Source: Syntrophomonadaceae bacterium
Lineage (GTDB): Bacteria > Bacillota > Syntrophomonadia > Syntrophomonadales > Syntrophomonadaceae
Direction: 5' to 3'
Length of the DNA: 9,918 bases
Assembly (NCBI GenBank): GCA_028686565.1
Contig: JAQUBU010000071.1
Span: 1-9,918, forward strand
The notes under the pieces were generated by a model. The model worked only from the letters and a program-made list of their open reading frames with translations. It searched no databases and had not been told where the DNA came from. Below, piece by piece: positions 1 to 5,776 of the stretch. The translations under genes were made by a program, and so were the position numbers. How positions within the stretch are numbered: the stretch's first letter is position 1; each line of letters starts with the position of its first letter.

Positions 1-152
1 TTACCCGTGATAATTGCGGCGGTAGAGAAGCAATCTAAAATGACTTGGCGATGGATGGATTGCTTCGCTGCACTCGCAATGACATATATGATAGCTCGCG
101 ATGTTCGTCAATATGGAATTTTAACAGTTTATTTTATTGCTTTTTCGGGCTT
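1..152. repeat. Left copy of a dispersed palindromic repeat
   Basis: This stretch aligns with 9765-9918 over its whole length, with about three substitutions and two single-base indels. It contains a long imperfect palindrome: GAAGCAATC at 27-35 pairs perfectly with GATTGCTTC at 58-66, and the flanking ATTGCGGCGG (12-21) partly pairs with CTCGCAAT (73-80). The ATTGCGAG...GCAATCT signature is a widely dispersed bacterial intergenic repeat whose six-frame translation gives the spurious 'CHCERSEAI'-like peptide. The copy is cut by the window edge. The similarity cannot be followed beyond 152 because the other copy reaches the end of the window. Positions 153-213 hold no gene; GGCT-TTTC-AGCC at 148-160 is a small hairpin without a convincing terminator tail. 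Confidence 0.85.
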
Positions 153-213
153 TTCAGCCTGTTCTTTTGGTCAGAAAGTTGAGTTAATTATTACAAGTTA
201 AACTATATAAACA

Positions 214-1095
214 TCATTTCAATAAATCGTATTTAAGTAATAGTTCCCTGATAAATTGCATCTCTTTCTCATTAGCTTGACATAAGGGCAAACGCAAGCC
301 TCCTACTTCCATACCCAGCATATTTAATGCCGCCTTTAAGGGTACAGGATTAGTAGTTATGAATAAGCCTTTGAAAATAGGAAAAAGAATACTATGGAGT
401 TCTCTAGCCTCCGCGATTTTGCCAGCTGTAAAAGCATCGATCATGGCTTTGATTTTTTTACCTGCCAAATGTGATGCTATACTTACTACTCCATGAGCAC
501 CCAGGGCCATCATGGGCAAGGTTAGAGAATCATCTCCCGAATATACGGTGATTTTTCCTTTAAGAGTATTGTTCAGCAAAGACATTTGATCCATATCACC
601 GCTTGATTCTTTTAGTGCCAGTATATTATCGACAGCTGCAAGCCTGGCTACAGTATCCGGAATCATATTACAATTGGTGCGCCCGGGAATATTATATAGC
701 ATCACAGGCACTGATAAACTATCGGCAATCTTCTTAAAATGCTGATAAAGTCCTTCCTGACTTGGTTTATTATAATAGGGAACCACAAGCATAATTCCTT
801 TAACCCCGGTTTTTTCTGCTTCCCGGCTTAGTTTAATAGTGGAATCAGTGTTGTTTGAACCGGTTCCTGCCCAAACCATTGCCCTATCACCGACCCTTTT
901 TTGCACGGTACTATACAGTTCTAATTTTTCATCACTGGATAGTACCGGTGATTCACCGGTCGTTCCACATACCACAATTCCTTCACTGCCGTTATTGCAC
1001 AGGTATTCTGCCAGTTCTCCAGCTTTTGTTAGATTTACCTTTAAGTTTTCATCATAAGGAGTAATCATTGCCGTCATTAGCCTGGGAAATGTCAT
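214..1095 (-). CDS. dapA: 4-hydroxy-tetrahydrodipicolinate synthase
   Basis: DapA condenses pyruvate with aspartate semialdehyde to give 4-hydroxy-tetrahydrodipicolinate, the branch intermediate for lysine/diaminopimelate and for dipicolinate; it is cytoplasmic. The protein is a TIM-barrel class I aldolase of 293 residues, the normal family length. Numbered from the chosen start, GTTGES lies at 44-49 with the pyruvate-site threonines T45/T46. YNIPGRT has Tyr134, the catalytic-triad tyrosine, and Arg138. ALKESSGD carries the Schiff-base lysine K162. I chose the ATG at 1095 because GGTGG lies about 8 nt upstream and the protein then begins MTFPRLMTAMITP, the usual DapA N terminus. An in-frame ATG at 1110 would add five residues but lacks a ribosome site. 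It is last in the dpaA-dpaB-asd-dapA operon, 39 nt after asd. No L-box lysine riboswitch is visible. Confidence 0.96.
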   Translation of the reverse strand: MTFPRLMTAMITPYDENLKVNLTKAGELAEYLCNNGSEGIVVCGTTGESPVLSSDEKLELYSTVQKRVGDRAMVWAGTGSNNTDSTIKLSREAEKTGVKGIMLVVPYYNKPSQEGLYQHFKKIADSLSVPVMLYNIPGRTNCNMIPDTVARLAAVDNILALKESSGDMDQMSLLNNTLKGKITVYSGDDSLTLPMMALGAHGVVSIASHLAGKKIKAMIDAFTAGKIAEARELHSILFPIFKGLFITTNPVPLKAALNMLGMEVGGLRLPLCQANEKEMQFIRELLLKYDLLK

Positions 1096-1134
1096 TTTTT
1101 TCACCACCATTATATATTTTTCAGGGGTATTGTA

Positions 1135-2151
1135 TTAGTATAGAGTTTTTTGCACAACAATCTCTGCTATTTGAATTGCATTGGTTGCTGCTCCTTTTCG
1201 TATCTGGTCAGCTACAACCCATAACGCAATACCATTATCAACCGAGAAATCCTTGCGAATTCGCCCTATATATACTTCATCACTATTGGAGGTATAAAGC
1301 GGCATGGGATAAACATTATTGCCCGGTTCATCCTGAACCACTACCCCAGGAGTCGCTGCGAAAATACGTTTGACCTCTTCCAAGCTAATTGGAATCTCAG
1401 TTTCCACATTAATTGATTCTGAATGACTGCGATAAACGGGAACTCTGACAGCCGTGGGAGCGATTTTCAAATCTGGAGCATGCATGATTTTTCTGGTCTC
1501 CCATACCAGTTTCATTTCTTCGCGGGTATAGTCATTTTCCACAAAAATATCTATATGGGGAATAAGATTAAAGGCTATAGGATATTGAAAAACCTGGGGC
1601 TGCATCTCCGTACCACTTATAATGGCCCGCACATTTGCTTCCAATTCTTCCAGCCCTGCTTTTCCTGCTCCGGAAACCGCCTGATAGGTTGAAACGATTA
1701 CTCTTTTTAATTTTGCAGCTTTATGAATAGGATTAATTGCTACTGTCATAATTATCGTCGAACAATTGGGGTTGGATATTATGCCTTTATGAAGACTTAT
1801 ATCTTCTGGATTTACTTCAGGAACCACCAATGGTACATCATCCTGCAAGCGGAATGCATAACTGTTATCGATTGCCAGGCAATCGTTTTTAATGGCCAAT
1901 GGCGCCAGTTCCTGGCTTATCTCACTGCCGACCGCAAGCAAAGCGATGTCAGCTTGCTTAAAAGCTTCTTCACTAACTGCCTGAACCTTGAATGTTTCAC
2001 CTCGAAATTTAATGGGTGTTCCGGCTTCGCGAGGATCAGCCAGGCATATAAGTTCCCTGACGTTAAACTGGCGTTCTTCCAGCACTTTCAACATTTCCTG
2101 TCCTACCACACCCGTTGCTCCTACTATTGCCAATCTTACGCCTTCTGCCAC
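1135..2151 (-). CDS. asd: Aspartate-semialdehyde dehydrogenase
   Basis: Asd reduces aspartyl-4-phosphate to L-aspartate 4-semialdehyde with NADPH, supplying DapA next door and also the threonine/methionine branch. The 338-residue protein has an N-terminal Rossmann motif GATGVVG (11-17). The active-site cysteine is C130 in SNPNCST, the active-site glutamine Q157 is in TYQAVSG, and the substrate-binding RSHSES (241-246) carries the catalytic-base His243. Length and motifs are typical of the Gram-positive Asd family. The start is a GTG at 2151, 8 nt after GGAGG. An out-of-frame ATG two bases upstream (2153) opens only a five-codon reading frame (MWQKA). It lies between dpaB (68 nt upstream) and dapA. 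The gap before it contains a plausible vegetative promoter, so asd-dapA may be expressed without dpaAB. Confidence 0.96.
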   Translation of the reverse strand: MAEGVRLAIVGATGVVGQEMLKVLEERQFNVRELICLADPREAGTPIKFRGETFKVQAVSEEAFKQADIALLAVGSEISQELAPLAIKNDCLAIDNSYAFRLQDDVPLVVPEVNPEDISLHKGIISNPNCSTIIMTVAINPIHKAAKLKRVIVSTYQAVSGAGKAGLEELEANVRAIISGTEMQPQVFQYPIAFNLIPHIDIFVENDYTREEMKLVWETRKIMHAPDLKIAPTAVRVPVYRSHSESINVETEIPISLEEVKRIFAATPGVVVQDEPGNNVYPMPLYTSNSDEVYIGRIRKDFSVDNGIALWVVADQIRKGAATNAIQIAEIVVQKTLY

Positions 2152-2186
2152 ATGCTTGACCTCCTGAAAAAAATTGTCTGACTATT

Positions 2187-2214
2187 ATTTTAGCACAACA
2201 AATTCGTTATTCAA
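2187..2214 (-). promoter_or_regulatory. Candidate internal sigma-A promoter for asd-dapA
   Basis: On the minus strand, TTGAAT (2209-2214) is followed after 16 bp by TAAAAT (2187-2192), which is preceded by TGC and so forms an extended -10. It lies wholly in the 68-nt dpaB-asd gap, about 36 bp before the asd start. Biologically, asd-dapA is needed during growth whereas dpaAB is needed only in spore formation, so a separate promoter is expected. The -35 match is only 4 of 6 and the call is by eye. Confidence 0.45.
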
Positions 2215-2219
2215 GAAAT

Positions 2220-2816
2220 TTAATATGGTCCCCGGATAAGCGGCTGGATTTGTTTGCCTTGCAAAGCACATATAGCGGTATCTAAAACCTGCTCCATATC
2301 TGCAACCATGGAATTTGCTTTTTCCAATGGATTATCCTGGCCGAAGGGTACAAAAAATATATTTTTCATATTTAATAATAAACCAATGTTTTTTGCGTTT
2401 ATACTCAGAGCATCATTTGTTGATATGGCAATGACCACTGGCCGTTGGTTGCGTAAATGGGCTTTAATCGCCATTAATGCAGGTGTATCAACAATACCGT
2501 TGGCCAATTTGGCAATGGTATTCCCGGTTGCAGGTAAAACGACTACCAGGTCCAGCAGCTTTTGCGGTCCAATCGGCTCTGCAGCCACAATACTATTAAT
2601 TATAGGATTATCACTGAGTTCTCTTATTTGCTTTTTCAGGTCATTTACACGATAAAAACGATTATCAACATCATTAACTGTATAAGATAATATGGGATAA
2701 ATTTCGGCACCTTCCTCTTTGAGTTTCTTTAACTGAGGAATCACATCTCCGATTGTGCAATGGGAGCCAGTCATTACTACCCCTATTTTTATTCCCTTAA
2801 AGCGTGTTCTCTGCAT
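2220..2816 (-). CDS. dpaB: Dipicolinate synthase subunit B
   Basis: DpaB (SpoVFB) is the flavoprotein-like partner of DpaA. Together they convert the DapA product to dipicolinic acid, the calcium chelator of the spore core, made in the mother cell. The 198-residue product matches the family length (about 200). It has the early GVVMTGSHCTIGDVIPQL segment (12-29), AAEPIGPQ (78-85), the nucleotide-site-like LPATGNTIAKLANGI (94-108), and the late conserved ISTNDAL and KNIFFVPFGQDNP stretches. The start ATG follows GGAGGTG at a normal distance. The Shine-Dalgarno lies in the 17-nt gap after the dpaA stop, so the two are almost certainly cotranscribed. Its presence argues against the group of clostridia (cluster I) that lack spoVF and make dipicolinate with another enzyme. 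Confidence 0.95.
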   Translation of the reverse strand: MQRTRFKGIKIGVVMTGSHCTIGDVIPQLKKLKEEGAEIYPILSYTVNDVDNRFYRVNDLKKQIRELSDNPIINSIVAAEPIGPQKLLDLVVVLPATGNTIAKLANGIVDTPALMAIKAHLRNQRPVVIAISTNDALSINAKNIGLLLNMKNIFFVPFGQDNPLEKANSMVADMEQVLDTAICALQGKQIQPLIRGPY

Positions 2817-2833
2817 TTTTGCACCTCCTTTAT

Positions 2834-3748
2834 CTAAGCAAAAAGAATGTTTTTTTTCATTCGAGTCATTTCATTAATGATCAGGCGGGGAATTACGTCC
2901 GCCAGAATTCTTCCTGCATAAACAGGTGCTACTTTTCCGGGTAATCCCGGAGCAAGAATCGCCTTCAAGCCAAATTCGTTGGCTGCTTCAAAATCAGTGC
3001 CGCCCGGTTGGGTTGCCAGGTCAATAATTAAAGTGTCGGGGTTGGCATATCTTAGTATATTTCTGCCTAGAACCATGCTGGGAACCGTATTAAATACAAT
3101 ATTGTTATGTTTAATAATCTCAAGAAGTTCTGGAAAATCCGCTTTTTTGCAGCCCATTTCATGAGCTCTTGCCAGCTGACCCTGATTTCGGGCTACTACC
3201 GTTACATCTGAACCCATTGCCTTGAGCAGTCGTGCCAGGGTTACTGCTACGCGGCCAAAGCCTATCACGCAGCTTTTACTTCCGTGAATGGTTATAGCGG
3301 TTTCTTCCATAGCTATTTGAATTGCTCCCTCAGCAGTGGGAATGGAATTTAATATAGCTATTTCATCCATTTCAACTATTTCCAATAATTCAAAGGCATA
3401 TTTTTGAGCCCAATCCTTTAAATACTGGCGAGCTGAACCAATTATTACCACAGCATTAGGTGCCAGACTGGTAATTGCCTTTTCACTCAGCCTGATTTCT
3501 TCCTCTGTATAAACAGCCCGAATAATACCTTCCTGACTCGTACCCGGCAGTGGTAAAATAAGCACTTCAGCTTCTTTACATGCTTCCTCAGCAGAACTTA
3601 CCGCGAATGCCCCATGTGCCACTTTTGCCTTGGGAAATCCCGCAACAACTACTGTCGCACCCATCTTAACCAACTCAGAAATTAGGATCAGTTCGCGTTC
3701 ATCGCCGCCCAGCACTGCAATTTTAGTCCCCGAAAGTACTGAACTCAC
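2834..3748 (-). CDS. dpaA: Dipicolinate synthase subunit A
   Basis: DpaA (SpoVFA) is the NAD(P)-dependent dehydrogenase-like subunit of dipicolinate synthase in the mother cell. The 304-residue protein has an N-terminal Rossmann-like segment KIAVLGGDERE (9-19) and the conserved NSIPTAEGAI (134-143). A second, canonical dinucleotide fold VIGFGRVAVTLARLL lies at 161-175, followed by DLATQPGGTDFEAA (243-256) and LAPGLPGKVAPVYAGRI (265-281), both diagnostic of the family. The reading frame opens with a GTG at 3748, 9 nt from GGAGG. An ATG at 3752 lies closer to the Shine-Dalgarno but is out of frame and stops after nine codons. It is first in the dpaA-dpaB-asd-dapA operon, preceded by a sigma-K-like promoter and by the terminator of the upstream unit. 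Confidence 0.95.
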   Translation of the reverse strand: MSSVLSGTKIAVLGGDERELILISELVKMGATVVVAGFPKAKVAHGAFAVSSAEEACKEAEVLILPLPGTSQEGIIRAVYTEEEIRLSEKAITSLAPNAVVIIGSARQYLKDWAQKYAFELLEIVEMDEIAILNSIPTAEGAIQIAMEETAITIHGSKSCVIGFGRVAVTLARLLKAMGSDVTVVARNQGQLARAHEMGCKKADFPELLEIIKHNNIVFNTVPSMVLGRNILRYANPDTLIIDLATQPGGTDFEAANEFGLKAILAPGLPGKVAPVYAGRILADVIPRLIINEMTRMKKNILFA

Positions 3749-3792
3749 CCATAACGGCCTCCTTTAGTTCCAAAAAATGCTTTAATTAAGAG

Positions 3793-3821
3793 CATTATAT
3801 GTATTCGAAATGGCTATGGTG
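3793..3821 (-). promoter_or_regulatory. Candidate sigma-K-like promoter of the dpaA operon
   Basis: On the minus strand CACC (3818-3821) is followed after 16 bp by CATATAATG (3793-3801). The mother-cell sigma-K consensus is roughly mACm, 16 bp, CATAnnnTA, so this is a match apart from the final A. spoVF in Bacillus is sigma-K dependent, which makes the position, about 45 bp before the dpaA start, sensible. The same bases contain TATAAT, a perfect sigma-A -10, but no acceptable -35 lies 16-18 bp away. Visual call only. Confidence 0.4.
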
Positions 3822-3876
3822 CTTGTCACAGCTTTTGTTTTTTTAGGACAAAGAGAAAGGTCCTCCCGCCTCCCCC

Positions 3877-3910
3877 AAAAAAAGAGGGGCAAATTCATGA
3901 TTTGCCCCTC
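3877..3910 (-). terminator. Rho-independent terminator of the dapB unit
   Basis: GAGGGGCAAAT (3884-3894) and ATTTGCCCCTC (3900-3910) form a perfect 11-bp stem with a 5-nt loop. Read on the minus strand it is followed immediately by seven T residues (3877-3883), the classical intrinsic terminator. It lies between the zinc-ribbon remnant downstream of dapB and the dpaA promoter, so transcription coming from dapB should stop here and the dpaA operon needs its own promoter. On the plus strand there is no T-run. Confidence 0.9.
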
Positions 3911-3934
3911 CAGATGGGTATAACTTATAAAATT

Positions 3935-4187
3935 TTAAGATTTGGCACCGCGCAAGTTTCGGCCCAGTTTATCATACTTTATTTCAAATGATTTCTCACA
4001 TCGACTGCATATTAAAAATTCATATTGCGGGATCTCAGGTGCATTGGGAGTTAGATTTACATCAGATATTAAACCCTGTGCCCCAATTTGATAGGTTTTG
4101 CCTTTTTAAGCTCACCTGTTCAAAAAGCAGATAATGACCACAATCAGGACATACCGGCTGCTGATATTCCTTATTACCTGTAAACAC
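3935..4187 (-). pseudogene. Frameshifted small zinc-ribbon protein gene
   Basis: Read on the minus strand from a GTG at 4187, the frame encodes 28 residues including CPDC, then runs through five A residues (plus-strand T5 at 4103-4107). Without a shift it adds 13 unrelated codons and stops. Dropping one A restores a second frame (GKTYQIGAQ...) that ends at 3935 with CSRC and a basic tail (LGRNLRGAKS). The joined product would be 83 residues with two CxxC knuckles, the layout of a small zinc ribbon. The shift could be a real mutation, a homopolymer sequencing error or, less likely, programmed. Coding-like sequence also continues upstream of the GTG into the dapB 3' end, up to a TGA near 4249, with no conventional start codon, so the true N terminus is uncertain. 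It follows dapB and precedes the terminator. The function is unknown. Confidence 0.7.
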
Positions 4188-4206
4188 AATTACTCTTCCA
4201 TCATGC

Positions 4207-5007
4207 TCATAGCAGGTTTTCCATCCCGTAAACCAGTTCTTTCCTATGTATCATTTTTTTTATTACCATCACAACTCCAGGCATAAAGCCAATCCGGTCG
4301 AATGAATCATGTCTGATTTTAAGTCCTTGACCAACTCCTCCGAATATTACCTCCTGATGAGCTATCAAGCCTGGAAGACGGACACTATGTATTCTCACCT
4401 GCTCCACATCCCCTCCCCTGGCACCAGTTACCTTTTCAAATTCCCGAATATTGCGGGGCGGTCGTAAAGAACGGTTTTGATTAATCATTTCCGCGGTTTT
4501 AATAGCAGTACCTGAAGGAGCATCCATCTTTTGGTCATGATGCAGTTCAATTATCTCTACATCAGGAAAATACAAAGCTGCTTCGCGGGCAAACTTCATC
4601 ATAAGAACTGCGCCTATTGCAAAGTTAGGTATTACGGCTACACCTACCTCGTTTTCCTTGGCTAATTTAGCCAGTTGTTTAAGCTCTATTTCATTTAATC
4701 CGGTAGTACCAACAACAGTAGTAACTCCTTGGCGCAATGCTGTCTTGGTATTGTTAAATACTGCCTGGGGATTTGTGAAGTCAACCATAACATCCGGTTT
4801 TAACCTGTCGATAGCGGCTTCCAGGTCGTTCTCCAATTGAATACCGCAATCTTTCAGCCCGGTAAGCTCAGCAACAGATTCACCTTGGGCTTTGATATCT
4901 ACTGCTCCAACCAAATTCAGTTCATTATCGCCGGCGATTGCTTTAATAGTTTCCCGTCCCATTTTTCCTAAGGCTCCGCTTACTATTACTCTGTGCTTAT
5001 CGGACAT
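4207..5007 (-). CDS. dapB: 4-hydroxy-tetrahydrodipicolinate reductase
   Basis: DapB reduces the DapA product to tetrahydrodipicolinate with NAD(P)H, committing it to diaminopimelate and lysine; it thus competes with DpaAB for the same intermediate. The 266-residue protein has the N-terminal nucleotide-binding motif SGALGKMGRE (10-19), the VVGTTG segment (98-103), and the family signature ELHHDQKMDAPSGTA (154-168) with the catalytic His156 and Lys160. SVRLPGLIAHQEVIFGG (208-224) is the conserved C-terminal segment of the family. The ATG at 5007 follows GGAGG by about 9 nt. It is not in the dpaA operon: the 3877-3910 terminator lies between them. Upstream is a 113-nt gap to an unrecognised gene on the same strand, with a possible promoter. 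Confidence 0.96.
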   Translation of the reverse strand: MSDKHRVIVSGALGKMGRETIKAIAGDNELNLVGAVDIKAQGESVAELTGLKDCGIQLENDLEAAIDRLKPDVMVDFTNPQAVFNNTKTALRQGVTTVVGTTGLNEIELKQLAKLAKENEVGVAVIPNFAIGAVLMMKFAREAALYFPDVEIIELHHDQKMDAPSGTAIKTAEMINQNRSLRPPRNIREFEKVTGARGGDVEQVRIHSVRLPGLIAHQEVIFGGVGQGLKIRHDSFDRIGFMPGVVMVIKKMIHRKELVYGMENLL

Positions 5008-5040
5008 GACAATTTACCTCCTGCATTTTCTTAGCCAATA

Positions 5041-5068
5041 GTTTTATGCATTTTGCTTAATAAGTCAA
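5041..5068 (-). promoter_or_regulatory. Candidate sigma-A promoter of dapB
   Basis: On the minus strand TTGACT (5063-5068) is separated by 16 bp from TAAAAC (5041-5046). The -35 matches five of six consensus bases and the -10 four of six. It sits in the 113-nt gap between the 5121-5546 gene and dapB, some 35-60 bp before the dapB ATG. No terminator is visible in that gap, so read-through from the upstream gene is also possible. Confidence 0.35.
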
Positions 5069-5120
5069 TATTGATTCCCCAAGAATACCCTCTGAATAAT
5101 GCATTTGAGCTAATGTATTA

Positions 5121-5546
5121 TCAAAGCACATTGTATAACCTCGCCTGTTCCACAACATATTTGCTAATTTCCTGTATCATGCGCCTTTCATAAAAGGAAA
5201 TGGCATCCGGATATTTTATTGCTTTGTTAATGGTTTGCATGAATTTTTTAATCATTTTAATCTCAGCCCGGATTTTATCTATCAGCTCTTCCCCTTCATG
5301 ATGAGAGTAAAGTTTTTGCAAGTCTTCAATTATATTTTCCTCGAAATTGCTTAAAGCTAAAACAGTAGCATGTTCCAATAATTCATGTTTATCCAAATCA
5401 TAACTTAAAAAAGTATATATTAAAGGAAGACGAACTTTGCCTTTCCTGGTTATCAATATTTCGCTGCTTATTTCCTTTTTACATGATTCCAGTACGGATA
5501 CTTGTTTAAGCAGGTCATTATAAAGGGCTTTCAGCATCTGAGTCAT
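5121..5546 (-). CDS. Hypothetical helical protein, 141 aa
   Basis: I do not recognise this protein. The 141 residues are predicted by eye to be almost entirely alpha-helical and charged, with no signal peptide, membrane segment or cysteine cluster (one Cys only). A His-rich patch YSHHEGEEL lies near residue 80, followed by long Lys/Glu/Ile helices (IRAEIKMIKKFMQTINKAI). It is a convincing gene: the ATG at 5546 follows GGGGGTGAG at a good distance, the frame is intact, and it fills the space before dapB on the same strand. It is divergent from rqcH. A cytoplasmic soluble protein is the only safe statement. A start at the fourth residue (Met) is an alternative. Confidence 0.75.
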   Translation of the reverse strand: MTQMLKALYNDLLKQVSVLESCKKEISSEILITRKGKVRLPLIYTFLSYDLDKHELLEHATVLALSNFEENIIEDLQKLYSHHEGEELIDKIRAEIKMIKKFMQTINKAIKYPDAISFYERRMIQEISKYVVEQARLYNVL

Positions 5547-5582
5547 TATGGAATCTCACCCCCATTCCCTTTAAGCATCGGA

Positions 5583-5645
5583 AGAACTGCGGAGCAGTTC
5601 TGTAACGAGGCGGTAGATCAGAACCCGCCGCTAAAAAAGCGGGGG
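5583..5645. other. Cluster of three intergenic hairpins
   Basis: Three stems lie in a row in the divergent gap between the 5546 gene and rqcH. AGAACTGC (5583-5590) pairs perfectly with GCAGTTCT (5594-5601) around GGA. GGCGG (5609-5613) pairs with CCGCC (5625-5629). CCGCT (5628-5632) pairs with AGCGG (5638-5642) around five A residues. The second and third overlap by two bases and would compete. They lie upstream of the proposed rqcH promoter, so on the plus strand they would not be in its leader; on the minus strand they could be in the 5' leader of the 5546 gene. I do not recognise a riboswitch class. A decayed transposon end is an alternative. Confidence 0.5.
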
Positions 5646-5723
5646 ACATCTTTTCGCCTCTTTATATATTGTTGAATTCGCTTTTTGATATATATATTCC
5701 TTTTAATTATTATGCGCAGATAT

Positions 5724-5752
5724 TTGTCATATACCGGAGCCCATGCTATACT
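5724..5752 (+). promoter_or_regulatory. Sigma-A promoter of rqcH
   Basis: TTGTCA (5724-5729), a 17-bp spacer and TATACT (5747-5752) give a near-consensus housekeeping promoter, with five of six matches in each box and optimal spacing. Initiation would be near 5759, leaving a leader of about 18 nt with AAAGGAGG (5762-5769) before the ATG at 5777. This also shows that the in-frame extension back to 5669 is not translated. Confidence 0.65.
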
Positions 5753-5776
5753 TTGGCTGTCAAAGGAGGAATTTTT

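Noticed and set aside
7..201. 64-codon plus-strand open frame at the left edge
   Set aside because: It lies mostly inside the same dispersed repeat and has no homology signal or Shine-Dalgarno.
3773..3798. AATGCT...AGCATT hairpin plus T-run just before dpaA, resembling an attenuator
   Set aside because: Its left arm overlaps the proposed -10 box, so it would not be fully in the transcript, and the stem is only six A/T-rich pairs.
5548..5575. Resemblance of the minus strand AAAGGGAATGGGGGTGAGATTCC region to a cobalamin riboswitch core
   Set aside because: The downstream CCCGC...ACTGT part and the surrounding stems are missing, and GGGGGTGAG is simply the ribosome site of the gene starting at 5546.
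5669..5776. In-frame 36-codon N-terminal extension of rqcH
   Set aside because: It contains the sigma-A promoter and the Shine-Dalgarno; NFACT proteins begin at MPFDG.
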